Assembly (NCBI RefSeq): GCF_900497805.2
Contig: NW_020954608.1
Span: 16,044,868 to 16,108,867, forward strand
Direction: 5' to 3'
DNA: 64,000 nucleotides
Origin: Vombatus ursinus
Lineage: Eukaryota > Chordata > Mammalia > Diprotodontia > Vombatidae
Part shown: in pieces, positions 33,177 through 44,246 of the stretch
Position numbering within the stretch: position 1 is the first letter of the stretch
Layout of the letters: the number at the start of each line of letters is the position of its first letter
Made by a program: the position numbers and the translations under genes
The notes under the pieces: generated by a model
What the model was told of the DNA's origin: nothing
The model's database searches: none
What the model saw: the letters and a program-made list of their open reading frames with translations, nothing else

Positions 33177-33280
33177 GGGCTTAGGGAGAAAAGAATAGAC
33201 TTTGGAATTAGGAAGACGAAAGGTCAGGTACAATTTCTGAGACATACTGGCTATGACCATGGGCAAATCACATTTGGGGT
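33177..33280 (+). repeat. MIR SINE head/core fragment
   Basis: 'GAATAGACTTTGGAATTAGG' and 'CTATGACCATGGGCAAATCA' place this as a diverged plus-strand MIR. Confidence 0.55.
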
Positions 33281-34984
33281 CTCCCTGTGTAACAAGTAGG
33301 AAACTATAAGAAGTGCTTAATCACACTGATGGAGAGCATTTTCACACTGGGAGTTCATCTCCTCACCCACCCCAATCAGATGCTATTTTTGTGCCCTCTA
33401 CAGGTTTTGCAATCTAAAGTTACAAACTCAGTACAATGTTGTAATAGGAGACAGCAATACCAATTGCATACTTTTAGAGTCACACTTTCACAACCCAAGG
33501 AAATAAATAGACAGCTGACAAACCTAGAGATATTTTAATTTCTTCAGGAAATAAGGAAACACTTGTTTCCTCTTCATGCTGTCATATGAATTTAAGGTTT
33601 ATGTAAGGTGTTATGCTGCCTGCAATGAAGTGGAAACCCTTCTGTATTTCACTAAGATGATGATGTATTCATAGAACATTAACCACAAGAGAGCTATACT
33701 GAGCACTTTCAATAAATCTCAATTAAAATGATCAATATTGCAAAAAAGAATCCTAAAAGGCCCTTCTGACCAAAAAAAAAAAATCTCTGATGTCAGTTTT
33801 ACATACCGAGATAGACAAGACACTTCAAGTGGTAAGAGGAAGTAAATTCCAAATGTCTGGGAATATAATTGCTAAATGTCCTAACTTCCAGTATTTCATG
33901 GTTATTTGAGTGAGAGTCTCATATACACTTACTAAAAGGTATTATCTTAAAAAAAAGACGGTGGAATTTGGACATTCCCAGATATACACAGACACACAAG
34001 CACACACACACACATACACACACATTTTTCTTATCAACTCAAATGGCCTTTATCCCCTCTGATAATTCAAATTCTGTCCATATTTCAAGTACCAATTCAA
34101 ATCCTACCATTTCTAGATTTGTTTCCTATCTATTGGAAGTCATAATGATTTTTCTAAGAGAGTCTGGAGCTAAGATAGGGAAAGCAGGAAATTGGGAGGA
34201 AGAAAGAAAGGAAGGATTTATAGGGTAGGAGAGACACAATATATTATCTCACTTTGAACACAACTCTCCCATTTGGGAAAGGGGCTGCTATCCCTGCCTT
34301 CTTCTACTCTTTCTGTGGGTTGTATTTATTTTTAATGGAATGAGAGAATCACTTTTTCAACCTCTGACTTCAACATCATTTTAAATGACTTCCAAAGCAG
34401 ATTGGTAGAATTCCTGGACATCTGGACATCCCTCAGGATTGGTTCACCTCAGAGCCTAAACTTGCTCATATTTACTGGAACAAGCTTGTACTTATTTGCC
34501 TAGGGAGGAGGAGCCAATAAGAGAGCCTGCTACTTCTGGAATATGAGTCTAGTACTCTGGCCAACATAGGAAGTTTCCTAGTCTACAAAGACACTTTTTA
34601 AAATCAATGTTAAATAATCTGACCAAATAAAATGTTGGGAATCTAATACATTGTGTGGCAGAGAGAAATTAGTGTGTCATGACAGATGGACAAACATCTT
34701 GGTTGTTTTTAGTTTCTTACTGTAACACACTTAAAAGTTTGACTTGCATCACTAATTTAGTGTCATTTTCAGACTAGCATGAGCAGAGGCTCTGGTTGTG
34801 AGTTTTCAATTTAATTTTTTTTATATGTATTTAAAGATTTCTCTCTTTGTCACTTGGCAGAACAATGAACTTTTCCTGTGAAAATAACAATAGTCTATCT
34901 TTTTAACAATGTTTATGTGGAAGAATATTCTCTTTATGATGTTGAAATAGAGGTACAGGACAAGTAAGCAACTATGTTAGAAGA
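33281..34984. other. Mostly unique sequence with a (CA)n tract
   Basis: A (CA)n-like tract lies at 33986-34024 and an A-run near 33771-33782. No other repeat recognised. Confidence 0.4.
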
Positions 34985-35098
34985 ACATAAAATCATAGAT
35001 TTAGAACTGAAAGGAACCTCAGAGGACATCTACTGGAGCTCCCTTCTTTTATATATGGAGAAACTGAGGTCCACAGAATTCAGGTGACTTTCACAAGA
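34985..35098 (-). repeat. MIR3-like fragment
   Basis: 'ATTTAGAACTGAAAGGAACC', 'TCAGAGGACATCTACTGGAG', then 'GGAGAAACTGAGGTCCACAG' is the reverse MIR3/L2-tail order. Confidence 0.6.
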
Positions 35099-35237
35099 CT
35101 GAATTATATCTTCCTTTTAATATGTGTAGCTTGCCACAAGTAGGTTAGCAATATCTGTTACAGATATATTTGACTTTTACATATCCGAATCGATGATAAT
35201 CATATGACAAGTTGTTATTCGAAGGGGAGAAGGGTTA

Positions 35238-35445
35238 CATTGCAAAATGGTTAGAGAACAGGCCTCACAGGCAGTAATACCAGGGTTTAATTACTGCATT
35301 TGACACACACAGGCTGTGTGACCTTGGGCAAGTCATTTAACCTCTTGGTGCCACAAACAGCTCTTTGAGAAACCTCTCTAAATTGCAGAACAAGTACTGA
35401 TCTGCATTGTTTGAGGGACTCTACTCACTGGTATTACTTTATGAA
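35238..35445 (+). repeat. CORE-SINE variant with a distinct third tail
   Basis: The MIR-like head and core ('GACCTTGGGCAAGTCATTTA') lead into 'CCTCTCTAAATTGCAGAACA', 'AGTACTGATCTGCATTGTTT' and 'GAGGGACTCTACTCACTGG'. The same tail occurs at 45.2 kb (+) and 62.4 kb (-), so it is a family and not a chance fusion. I cannot name it with certainty. Confidence 0.7.
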
Positions 35446-35889
35446 ATAATTGAGTTAGTGTAATTTTTTAAATATCCTAGACGTAAATTTTGAAGAATGT
35501 AACTACCTTAAGTAAAATTACATGATATCATTCTTTAAATGTGTTCTATTGCCATTTACTTTTTTTTCAAATCTCTACCCATATAATATACTGTTTTCAG
35601 AGTGAGCAGAGTAAGAAGGAGATATAGTGGTCTTCTCTGTGTTATCAGAGTAAAGGTAGAAGAACAGGGATGAGATTTTCCCCAAAACACACATTAAATT
35701 ATTCATGCATTTAAAGTACTTTAAACTAAAAATCAAATTAGTTTTTTTATATGTTGCAGTTGAAGAAGCTTCTCAAAATTAAAAATAAAATTCTTGGCTG
35801 TTGAATACTAAAGGTGATAAAGAAAATGAAAATCAAATACCTATACATGGAACCCCAAAGGCAGAAACTAAAACATCACTGCCTAAAAT

Positions 35890-36008
35890 ATTGCTCTAAA
35901 CCTATATCACTTAATTCCTCTGAGGCTCAGTTACTTTATCTGTAAAATGAGGAGTTTATACTAGATGGCATCTAAGGTCTATTCAAGTTTTAAATTTGTG
36001 GTCCTATG
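35890..36008 (+). repeat. MIR/THER1 3' half
   Basis: 'GGCTCAGTTACTTTATCTGT', 'AAAATGAGGAGTTTATACTA' and the tail 'AAATTTGTGGTCCTATGAA'. Confidence 0.7.
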
Positions 36009-36418
36009 AAAATGTCTGTCACTCTTTCCATATTTCTTCCTTTAACCCACCTTAAGGATACTAATTTCATCATATTTATATTTGGCTATATTTTTTAAAA
36101 CCTGCAAAAAAGTTGAAAATTCTTTCAGCACATAAGATTCCCTCCCCTCTTCCTTATTTTGCTGCTAATAAATAAATCTTTAGCAACACCAGGGGCTATT
36201 GAGGCAGAACATATGCTACTTTACAGCATTTTCACCTACTTATTCTGCCTGAGTTGGCTTAGTTCTCTCTTGGTACTTGCTACTCTGGGAAACTTTACTG
36301 TACTATTGTTGCTTTATCGCCTTTTAAAACAGAATTTCCGTAAGTGGGTAACTCCTAAAATTCAAGCCTTTCCCCCTAGCTGTATACCTACCTGATTTAA
36401 TTATAGGTAGATGCAAGG

Positions 36419-36512
36419 TGTCCCAAAAGTATCAATGTAGTTTTAAACCATTCAAGCTTAATTAAAGCCTTTTAATCTAGTAAATCTTAAAAGTGCACTA
36501 ATGTTTTTGGGA
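36419..36512. mobile_element. Mariner-type MITE (about 95 bp)
   Basis: Starts 'GTGTCCCAAAAGTATCAATG' and ends 'CTAATGTTTTTGGGATGTGC'. In reverse the end reads GCACATCCCAAAAACATTAG, so the termini are inverted copies. The arms continue as TAGTTTTAA / TTAAAAGTG. Non-coding, same type as 4672-4770. Confidence 0.6.
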
Positions 36513-36519
36513 TGTGCTG

Positions 36520-36618
36520 TACACACACACACACACACTATATATATATACACACATACATATGTACATATATACATACACACACAAACACACACACACA
36601 TACACACACATAGGTACA
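36520..36618 (+). repeat. (CA)n/(TA)n compound microsatellite
   Basis: (AC)9, (TATA)n and interrupted ACACACATAC units. It sits directly beside the MITE end. Confidence 0.9.
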
Positions 36619-39225
36619 TATAAAAGCTATGGATGGATAAAAATCACCCTTTACACATCTTCTAAAACCACAACTAGGTTTTCCTTAGTTTATAAACATA
36701 GTCAACCCATTCTAAACACCTGAGAGTTCTCTAGCTAACTCTACTTCGCCTACAATTATCCCTAACATTTTATATTGACACTACTGGCCCTCTGATGAAT
36801 TCTGAGATGACTTTTCAGTTGTATTGTCTGTTCATTTTTCCTTGCTCCACCATAATTGCGTCAATTTCCACAAAGCACACCATTTACCACAAACTGCCTA
36901 CATTTATAAAAGCAGTAATCAGATCTACATGCAGTGTTAAAGTTCCATTTCCGTTGTTCTCCCAAAGAAGTGGGATTGTTATTGCATCTGCATGCTTTTA
37001 GCTATAACAGAATTATTCTAAATAGATTCCAAGTAAAATATATGGTTTTACAACCATCCTACACAGTACTGTTTCACGATATGACCCTTAAAGACACAAG
37101 CCTTTAGAGATGCACATGATACTATTTCTAAAACATTTATGTGACTTTCTATAATGAAGGTTTTTGGAATTATTGCCTAAGCTGTCTTACTTGCTGTTAT
37201 CCTGAGAAATGACAGCAATACAATTTTGCAGGAAGCACCATGAGCTTTTTATTCCCCTTGAGTATAGAACTATGAAGCTCCCTTATTTTTGTCCCTGTTC
37301 AATGTACACATTATTTATCAGTTATCATCCCTCTCTACCAGTGCTTCCCCATCTCACTGGACAGTGCTGTGGCACCTTACCTTTGCTGGAAATACAAAGG
37401 CACCTCTTCCTCTTGAGACATGTCATCTAACCAAGTCAGAAGGGTGGTTGACAGAGCAGCACAACCAATTTTACACACACACACACAATCCCCCCAAATG
37501 ACACATGCTCTTCCCAGTCCCCCAAATACACACAGTGTTTTGCCAGGCACATCCTGCCTCTGCTGGCCAGAAGCTTCAAAAACCAGAGCTTAAATAAGGA
37601 AGCATGGCGAGGCTGCGGCTGTAGCTTCTGTAGCACTTTCCTTCCCTGTTTAGTACAGGAATCTCCTTAATAAGCACATGTGTAGTGCAAGGACAGGAGG
37701 ACAATTTTCCTTCAGTAGTCCAACATGAGATCTCATCATCTCCCTTTTTGCCACAGGACACAGTTCAAACAAACAACAATAATAACAGTAAGAGATGCTT
37801 TGTCCTTTAAGAAATGAATTCTATGACAAGAATGTGTATGACATTCTTTACCTGTCAGTTTTTACTTTCTTTAAGAGCGTAAGTGTCAAATGTTACAGAA
37901 GCATTATTCCTTTCTTGAAGGAATCAGCTAACAAATCTCCCTTTTAAAAAAAATCACTTACATTGTGACAGAATAAATGGCATTTACCCTCTAAAATATT
38001 TTAAGTCTGAGGTTGCTAGAGAAGTATTTTCTGCTGGTAATTCTGTTGGTAGTTCGGACTTGAGGAAAAAATTGTCACCTCCCACTACCCACTGAGGCAG
38101 AGATTTAAAAAGCAGGCAAACTGAAATGGACCATGAGTCAGTCAGTCACTGTCAGAAAGCACAGTGATTAGAACAAATAACAATACTGGAGAAAGGCATG
38201 GCTACTCAGAGACCATCTTCTCAGGACGGGAGGAGAGATATGGAGCCATTTTTCACTAGGTTCACAAGAAAATGTCAGCACACAGCTGCTAGTGTACTGC
38301 CCGGTCACCTCTTAATTTGGCCAAAAAGGACCCAGGCAGTCACCCCTCCCAGAAAAATTTTCTCAAAGAGCCCCTTACATATTGGATTTATTCATCTGGG
38401 AGAATCTCTCCACCAAGGTCCCTGGGGTTTGTGAGCCATGAATCCACATCCCATTCAAAACTAAATGCCTTCTCCCATTTCCTCTTTTAACATCATGTGA
38501 ATTCAACATTTCCGAGCTATGAGTAAAAAAAAAAATGCACCCCTCACCACTCGCCACCTCCTTCTTCAGGCGTCTTTACTAAGATCTCAAGGCAGTTTAC
38601 TTGAGAACAGCGCAGGACCCTGACCAGCACACAATGGGAAATTGGTACATCACGCTCCTACTACTGCCGAAGACATAGGCAATGCCTTTTGTGTAAAAAC
38701 ACAGGAAAATACACATACAGGAACAAAAGACAGTGTGTCTGCATAGCCAGAAGAAAGAAGAATTAACTGGATTTATTTTATAGGCATCTGCACCTAGTCA
38801 TTAAAAGAAAAATGCTTTCAGCTTATTTTAATTTTAACATGCACATGAGATTCTTTCTCTTACACCCATGTGTCAGTAAGACTAATTGTCAGGCTTTATA
38901 TCCAGTGGGAGGTAGAAGCTTACACTTAGAAGAATAACCGACATTTGGCTTTGCTGAAGGAGTGCTATTTCAAACTTGTTTTATTTGAGCTGAATGATGC
39001 TAAAATCCAAGATAATGAAAAATGCCTATGAACTTCTCCTTACTGAATGTATCCAGCATTACAAAAAATGCCAACTCAGCATCTATTTGCTGTTTACAAC
39101 CACAATACAATAACCTAACCATCCATTAGCAGCCTCCCTGAGCAAAATGTTAACTCTCTTGTAACGGCCACCTGACAACCGCTGACTAAAACACCCATTC
39201 TGCCTCAGAAGGAGATAGCAGGATG
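36619..39225. other. Repeat-poor, GC-richer island (left part)
   Basis: Apart from a short (CA)n at 37474-37489, no transposon is recognisable over 2.6 kb, unlike the SINE-dense flanks. It contains a TATA-like 'GATTTAAAAAGCAGG' near 38103, an AP-1-like ATGAGTCAG at 38132-38140, and a 78-codon frame at 38198-38434 of unknown nature. It could be a conserved regulatory or unannotated exon-bearing region. Confidence 0.4.
38198..38434 (+). other. Unrecognised 78-codon open frame in the repeat-poor island
   Basis: The start has an acceptable Kozak context (AAGGCATGGC) and lies about 95 bases after a TATA-like ATTTAAAAAG. The protein begins MATQRPSSQDGRRDMEPFF. I recognise no domain, signal peptide or membrane segment. 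No splice donor of good quality is obvious within it. It may well be chance and is listed only because it lies outside repeats. Confidence 0.12.
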
Positions 39226-39250
39226 TTTTTTTTTTTTTTTTTTTTTTTTT
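39226..39250 (-). repeat. T25 homopolymer (A25 on minus strand)
   Basis: 25 uninterrupted T. I found no matching direct repeat that would define a retrocopy, so I treat it as a homopolymer tract. Confidence 0.9.
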
Positions 39251-39465
39251 AACTAACTGTATTAAACAAAAGCACGGCAAGCAAAACAGACGCATTTGAC
39301 AAATGAAGTGAGACTCTTGCATCAAGTTTGGATTCACATCTGGCGGAATATGGCACTGCCTTACTCTGGGGTTGGGTAAAAGGAAAGGGTTTGAGGATAG
39401 CAACTGAAAATAGACATACACACACATGCTGAAACTGACCACCCATCTGGTTGCAAGGTTCTTAC

Positions 39466-39800
39466 CCTAAGGTTCCGTTCAAAGAAAGAAGAAAAGCTCA
39501 TAGTCTTATCCCACCTTTCCATGGTCCTCAGCCAGTATGTCTTCTCAAACCACCTGTACTGATCCAACCCATTCTCAGATCAAAAATAATAGCAATAATC
39601 AATTTCCCGATAGAAGTAGTCTCAGCTGGGCTTTGATTTTTCAGCACAGATATCTTGAATTTTTCTGTTTAAGCCAGACACAGCAACACAAAACTGCAGC
39701 TGAGGTCTTTTGTTTTCACTCCTCTCAAAGATGAGGCAAGCAGCACTCCCCCTGTCTCTCTCTCCGTTTCTCTTTCCCCACCCCCACCAGCAACCTAACT
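39466..39800 (-). other. Candidate first exon of a minus-strand gene or alternative promoter
   Basis: On the minus strand, 'GAGGACCATGG' gives a near-ideal Kozak start at 39522. It encodes 19 codons (MERWDKTMSFSSFFERNLR) that end exactly, in phase 0, at a strong splice donor AGG|GTAAGA (39466/39465). An in-frame stop lies upstream at 39582-39580. The upstream 200 bp is purine-rich on that strand (GGGGGTGGGG, GAGAGAGAGAC), repeat-free and GC-richer than average. I do not recognise the peptide. No downstream exon can be proven in this window, so a lone chance match to splice consensus remains possible. Confidence 0.3.
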
Positions 39801-40925
39801 CAGTTCCTGTTCAGTAAGGGTCATTTACATTTCTCAGCACGAGCATCTATGCTATATTCATCCTGATCTCTTACTTTGGGAATTTTCTCTGTTAGGTGGG
39901 GTTGAGGGGGATGGGGAGGTACAGGTCTAGGTAGCAGTCAGGTGATCCTTCTCTTCAAAGCCAGGGAGATGGATGGAGTGAGTGAATTTAAATACACATA
40001 CACAGAGAGACATTTACGATACAAAGCAAAGAGAAAAAAAAAATCGACCTCAATGGAAATTTAGGTATCTCTTTTATTGGCTTTCATTTTTTGGCTTTCA
40101 GCAATTAAGAGGAACCAGTATGGTGTCCTGGAATGTAATTAAACTTTTTCGTGATAATAACCAATGCTATCTCACTTCACAATCATAAAAGTAAAACTGT
40201 GTTTTTAAACCTACAGACAAAATTATTTTTTTTCTTATTAGCATCTCAGAGTCCTAACATTTATGCTGTTTCTCCATTTCTTTTGATGTCCAGTATTTCT
40301 CTGTATATTTCAGATTAACATAAAATCAAAAATAGGAGGCAGAAAAGTAACATGAAGAGCATCAGTCTTGTGTTCTTATCCCAAAACTACTACTTATTAA
40401 CTTTAAAAAAATCTCCCCCAAATCATTTTTCCCTCCATTCAGGTAAAATCACTCCCTCTTCACTAAACCAACACAGAATTGGAATGGGTAAGGTGACTCA
40501 GTGGTTAAGGTAGTCAAAAGTGGACATCCCAAGCCATTAAAATGTTTTAAAATTACCTGTGGAATTCCTCCCTTCCCAGACACCAAAGACCCCAAAAGGG
40601 TAAATCTGTCACCTAAACTCTGTTATTTCCCCCACTTTAATGTTACCTGATCAGATAGTTTAGAGAAGAAAAATATTTTAGAGTTGATCTAGTCCAATAC
40701 TCTCATTTAAAGTACTCTATGAGGATTAACTTTGTTACCTAAGTTTTTGAATATAAATTTTTCCTATTACCTCAAGCCTACTTCACAGGGATATTGGGAT
40801 TAAGGAGAAAAAAAAAGGTAATTCCAATTCCATAAATGGAGAAAAATCTGGTCTGGATCTATGATTTCAGTGTCATTGAGAATTCCTCAAAGTAAATAGG
40901 AAATTACTTTCCAGTGCAGATCAAT
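39801..40925. other. Mostly unique sequence (right part of island)
   Basis: There is a possible MIR3-like scrap at 40680-40730 ('GAGTTGATCTAGTCCAATAC'). Otherwise nothing recognised. Confidence 0.35.
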
Positions 40926-40929
40926 TAGC

Positions 40930-41075
40930 ACCCTCTCTGCAACTTAAAACTACCTGTAGAAGCGATAGGTTAAGTGACTTGCCCAGAGTCACACAGAAAA
41001 TATGTGTCAGAGACTGCATTTAACTCCACATCCTCCTGGCTTTAAGACCAGTTTCTATCCATTGTGTAGTGACAC
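40930..41075 (-). repeat. MIR-type SINE fragment, minus strand
   Basis: 'GGTTAAGTGACTTGCCCAGA', 'GTCACACAGAAAATATGTGT' and 'CCAGTTTCTATCCATTGTG'. Confidence 0.75.
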
Positions 41076-41517
41076 TAGCACAATGATAACTCACATTATG
41101 TGCTAACTGGCATATGTCTTAATAGGCATCTGAAAATAACCATTTTAAAGGTATTTTAGAAGTCTAACGGTATTCTCATCATGATAGCTTTCTGTTACAT
41201 GTCGCTCAGCAAAGGAAGAATGTGGTGAAGAAAGAAGAAAGGATTGTCCTTGAATTGTACTTCCCCTACCTCAAATTTTATTATACAAACATCCTCTTAC
41301 CTCCTCCAGGAGAAACTTCACTTTAAAGCTAGAACTTAGCATTTTATTAAATTCTCATTTACCTCTGTCTCTTTTCTAAAAAAACAAACAAAAACAAAAC
41401 AAACAAAAAACCCATCCAGTCATCATAGTCTTACAGCCATTACTTGCTTTGGATATCTGAAGCCTGGCCATGCATGGATAGGTCGCTTCCTTTGAGCTTT
41501 TTAAAAATAACATATTG

Positions 41518-41612
41518 TACTTGACAGGTACTAGCTGTATGACCTTGGGCAAGTCACTTAACCCCAATTGCCTCACCAAAAAAATAAAAACAAAACAAAA
41601 CAAAGCAAAAAT
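41518..41612 (+). repeat. WSINE1-like tRNA SINE, 3' half
   Basis: 'GGTACTAGCTGTATGACCTT', 'GGGCAAGTCACTTAACCCCA' and 'ATTGCCTCACCAAAAAAATA', then an A-rich (AACAAA)n tail. 5'-truncated. Confidence 0.75.
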
Positions 41613-42306
41613 AACACATTGATAGACTAACTGGTTGCAACTTTATCTTCTGTCAATGCTGTGAAAGATAAGTATAAAGAGATAAAACTGTTTTTTTAAA
41701 AAGCTACAAAATTCTTCCCACCAAAGAATGATAATGCAGAGTAGGTGGTTTTAGGAAGAATAATGGGGGTGAGTAATTTTGGGGTGGTGGCAATCATACT
41801 TCTTTTTTTTTTTACTTCACATTCTTCTCACCAAAATCAGGCACATTTCTTCTACCTTTTATCTACCTTTACCATTTAGTTATTAAAGGTTCCCATTGGT
41901 CCAGCATTTCCTCCCTAATCTTCTCTATGCTACTCTTTTATTTCTTATATTGACTTCCCTTCACTTTCTATAGGATATGCAAAGTCCTGTATTTGGCATT
42001 TAAAGCCTTTTACAATCTGACTCCAATTTACCTTTTCAGACTTATTGTACATTACTCCCCCCTGCAACTCACCCTTCCAGGCAAATTGGCCTGCCTTCTG
42101 CTTCTCACACAAGAACTTAACATTTCTCTTCTTGGTGACTTTGCACAGATTGTCCCTAAGATTATAATGCACTCCCTCTTCATCTCTTCCTGTAAGAATC
42201 CCTAGCTTCCTTCAAAGTTTAGCTCAGTACTCTCTGCTACATGAGGTTTTCCTAGATCCCTGACCTCCAGCCACTAGTGCCTCTTCTGCCCCCAAATCAC
42301 TTTGTT

Positions 42307-42475
42307 TATGGTTTATATTTAAATTACACATGGTACATAACCTATATCAAATTGTTTACCATCTTAGGGCAGTGGGGAGGGGAGGAAGAAAATTTGGAGC
42401 TCAAAATTTTATATAAAAACGAATGTGAAAAATTGTCTTTACATGTAAATGGAAAAAAGTAAAATACTATCTAAT
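42307..42475 (+). repeat. L1/HAL1-family 3' end inserted in L2
   Basis: 'ACCTATATCAAATTGTTTAC', 'GTGGGGAGGGGAGGAAGAAA', 'ATTTGGAGCTCAAAATTTTA', then 'TTTACATGTAAATGGAAAAA' and GTAAAATACT. Same tail as 3787-3935 and as the 3' end at 6071. Confidence 0.8.
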
Positions 42476-42539
42476 GTAAACAATTATATGTGGACATTTT
42501 TGTCTCCCCTAATAGAATGTCAGTTCCTTGATAACATGG

Positions 42540-42585
42540 ATTTTCTTTCTTTCTTTCTTTTTTTCTTTCTTTTCTTTCTTCTTGT
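42540..42585 (+). repeat. (TTTC)n microsatellite
   Basis: Imperfect TTTC repeat within the right half of the L2. Confidence 0.9.
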
Positions 42586-42811
42586 CTGTCTCTTTGAATC
42601 TCCAGATCCTAGCATAGTGTTTAACAAATGTCTGCTGATTAATGTACTGTTGTGGCCATATTAGAATATCATCCCATCCACGAACCTCAGATGGTATCTC
42701 TGTGGACCAGAACACCCAGCACTGAAGCAATATAAACCCAGAAGTGTGCCCAAAACTCATTCAAGACTACTCAGGCTACTTGATTAAAGAGGATATTTCT
42801 GGATTTTTGCA

Positions 42812-43002
42812 TTAGTAGAAAGAGCCATGCAATACAAATTAGAAGACCTCAGTTCAGCTCTGCATGCCACTCCTAGTACTAGATGTGTTGGCCATGGGCA
42901 AGTCAACTTTTCTGAGCCTCAGTTCTTTCCTCAGTAAAGTGATGGGATCGAATCAGATGATCCCTAAGGTCCTTTCCAACAGTCATATCCTATGATCCTA
43001 TT
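42812..43002 (+). repeat. MIR/THER1 SINE
   Basis: 'AGTAGAAAGAGCCATGCAAT', 'AAGACCTCAGTTCAGCTCTG', 'GGCCATGGGCAAGTCAACTT' and the tail 'TAAGGTCCTTTCCAACAGTC' with ATATCCTATGATCC. Confidence 0.8.
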
Positions 43003-43625
43003 TGTGTCACAGAAATGAAAGCTCTTGATTCAGAGTGCCCTGCCCTCAACAGCCATGTGATGAATTAACTATGAAAACAAAACAAAACAACAAAAACATG
43101 TTACAGAAATGAAAAAAAATGGGGCATGACTGACCAATAAAATGTCTGAAAAAAGAGTTAGGAGTCTTGGACAAATAAAGAAGTTAAACATAAATTAGCA
43201 TCAAAGTGCTGACAGAACTATGCCCCCACCCATCCAATAGCATGCACAATATTAAGATACATATGGAAGAAGACATAATTACTCACTCCTATTATGTCAC
43301 CCTCTCACCAGCTTTTCCTTGTCCCTGACAGTGTCTCATTGTCACTTCTCAAGTACAAGTCACTCTTGGCAATACAGTATAGACCATTTATACTCACCAT
43401 TCATATTTCCATTACTATTTGGGTCACATAAAATGTGATATTTTGTGACTTGCAGTCATATAGTATGACTAGCAAAATGCTGGAGTTAAAAGATTGGACT
43501 TTTGTTGTCATGTTGTAAGAGTGAAGGATTACAGGTGGGGAGCCTCAGTGCTCATGTACTGAGATTCATTAAATTTTAAGAGAAGTAAAGAAGAGGAGGA
43601 GGAGGAGGTTGTGGAGGGGAAGAGA
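43003..43625. other. Unique sequence
   Basis: A (CAAAA)n-like tract at 43074-43100. Nothing else recognised. Confidence 0.35.
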
Positions 43626-43627
43626 AC

Positions 43628-43770
43628 AAGTATTTATTAAGCACCTACTATGTGCTAGGCATTTTGCTAAATGCTTTACAAATATTTTCTCATTTGATCC
43701 TCACAATGATCCTAGAAGCTAGGTGCTGTTATTATTACCATTTTATAGTTGAGAATGAGATGAAGGCATG
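43628..43770 (-). repeat. MIR-type SINE fragment, minus strand
   Basis: 'AAGTATTTATTAAGCACCTA', 'CTATGTGCTAGGCATTTTGC', 'TTTGATCCTCACAATGATCC' and 'TATTATTACCATTTTATAGT'. Its head is lost. Confidence 0.75.
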
Positions 43771-43814
43771 GGGTACATCAGGTGAATTCTATATGAATTA
43801 CTTAGAGACGATCT

Positions 43815-43925
43815 GGACAAGAGAGGAAGCAGTACGATGTATTGGATTGAGAGCTGGTCTTGGAATCAGGAAAGCCTGGGTTCAAGTCCTGACACTGATA
43901 CATCCTGGTTGTTTGATTCTTTGGT
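43815..43925 (+). repeat. MIR/THER1 head
   Basis: 'GTACGATGTATTGGATTGAG', 'AGCTGGTCTTGGAATCAGGA' and B box 'TGGGTTCAAGTCCTGAC'. The 3' half is replaced by a (GAT)n tract. Confidence 0.7.
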
Positions 43926-43952
43926 ACCTGCAGGCAAATCTATGTTATTAAT

Positions 43953-43994
<42 letters not shown>
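43953..43994 (+). repeat. (GAT)14 microsatellite
   Basis: About 14 units of ATG/GAT. The minus-strand frame reads as poly-His through this tract and is not a gene. Confidence 0.95.
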
Positions 43995-44002
43995 GTAATG
44001 AT

Positions 44003-44246
44003 GGTAATAGCATTTATATAGACCTTTAAGGTTTGCAAAACACTTTATAAATAATACCTCATTTGATCCTTTCAACAACTCTAGAAGGTAAGTGCTATTA
44101 TCATCCCCATTTTACAGATGAGGAAACTAAGTCAGGCAGATTAAGTGACTTTCCCACAATCACTAAGCATCTCAGGCTGAAATTTGAACCCAGATCTTCC
44201 TAATTTCAATTCAGGCACTCTATCCACTGTGCCACCTAGCTGCCTT
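44003..44246 (-). repeat. MIR-type SINE, minus strand, full length
   Basis: 'AATAGCATTTATATAGACCT', 'TTAAGGTTTGCAAAACACTT', 'CATTTTACAGATGAGGAAAC' and 'TATCCACTGTGCCACCTAGC'. Well preserved. Confidence 0.88.

Larger units (their letters stand above)
41945..42650 (+). repeat. L2 LINE 3' region interrupted by an L1-family tail
   Basis: The left part, 41945-42306, has 'TTTAAAGCCTTTTACAATCT', 'GACTCCAATTTACCTTTTCA' and 'TCCTTCAAAGTTTAGCTCAG'. The right part, 42478-42650, has 'CCCCTAATAGAATGTCAGTT', 'CCTTGATAACATGGATTTTC' and 'CCAGATCCTAGCATAGTGTT'. The two are consecutive in L2. Confidence 0.8.

Noticed and set aside
36159-36395. Small hydrophobic protein (78 codons, two hydrophobic stretches)
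   Set aside because: Hydrophobic runs arise easily from T-rich DNA. There are no conserved motifs, and no supporting promoter or splice signals.
39226-39800. Processed retrocopy ending in A25 on the minus strand
   Set aside because: There is no flanking direct repeat matching the 15 bases beyond the A-tract. The proposed upstream exon also has an intact splice donor, which a processed copy would lack.
43866-44078. Poly-histidine frame on the minus strand
   Set aside because: It is the translation of a (GAT)n microsatellite.
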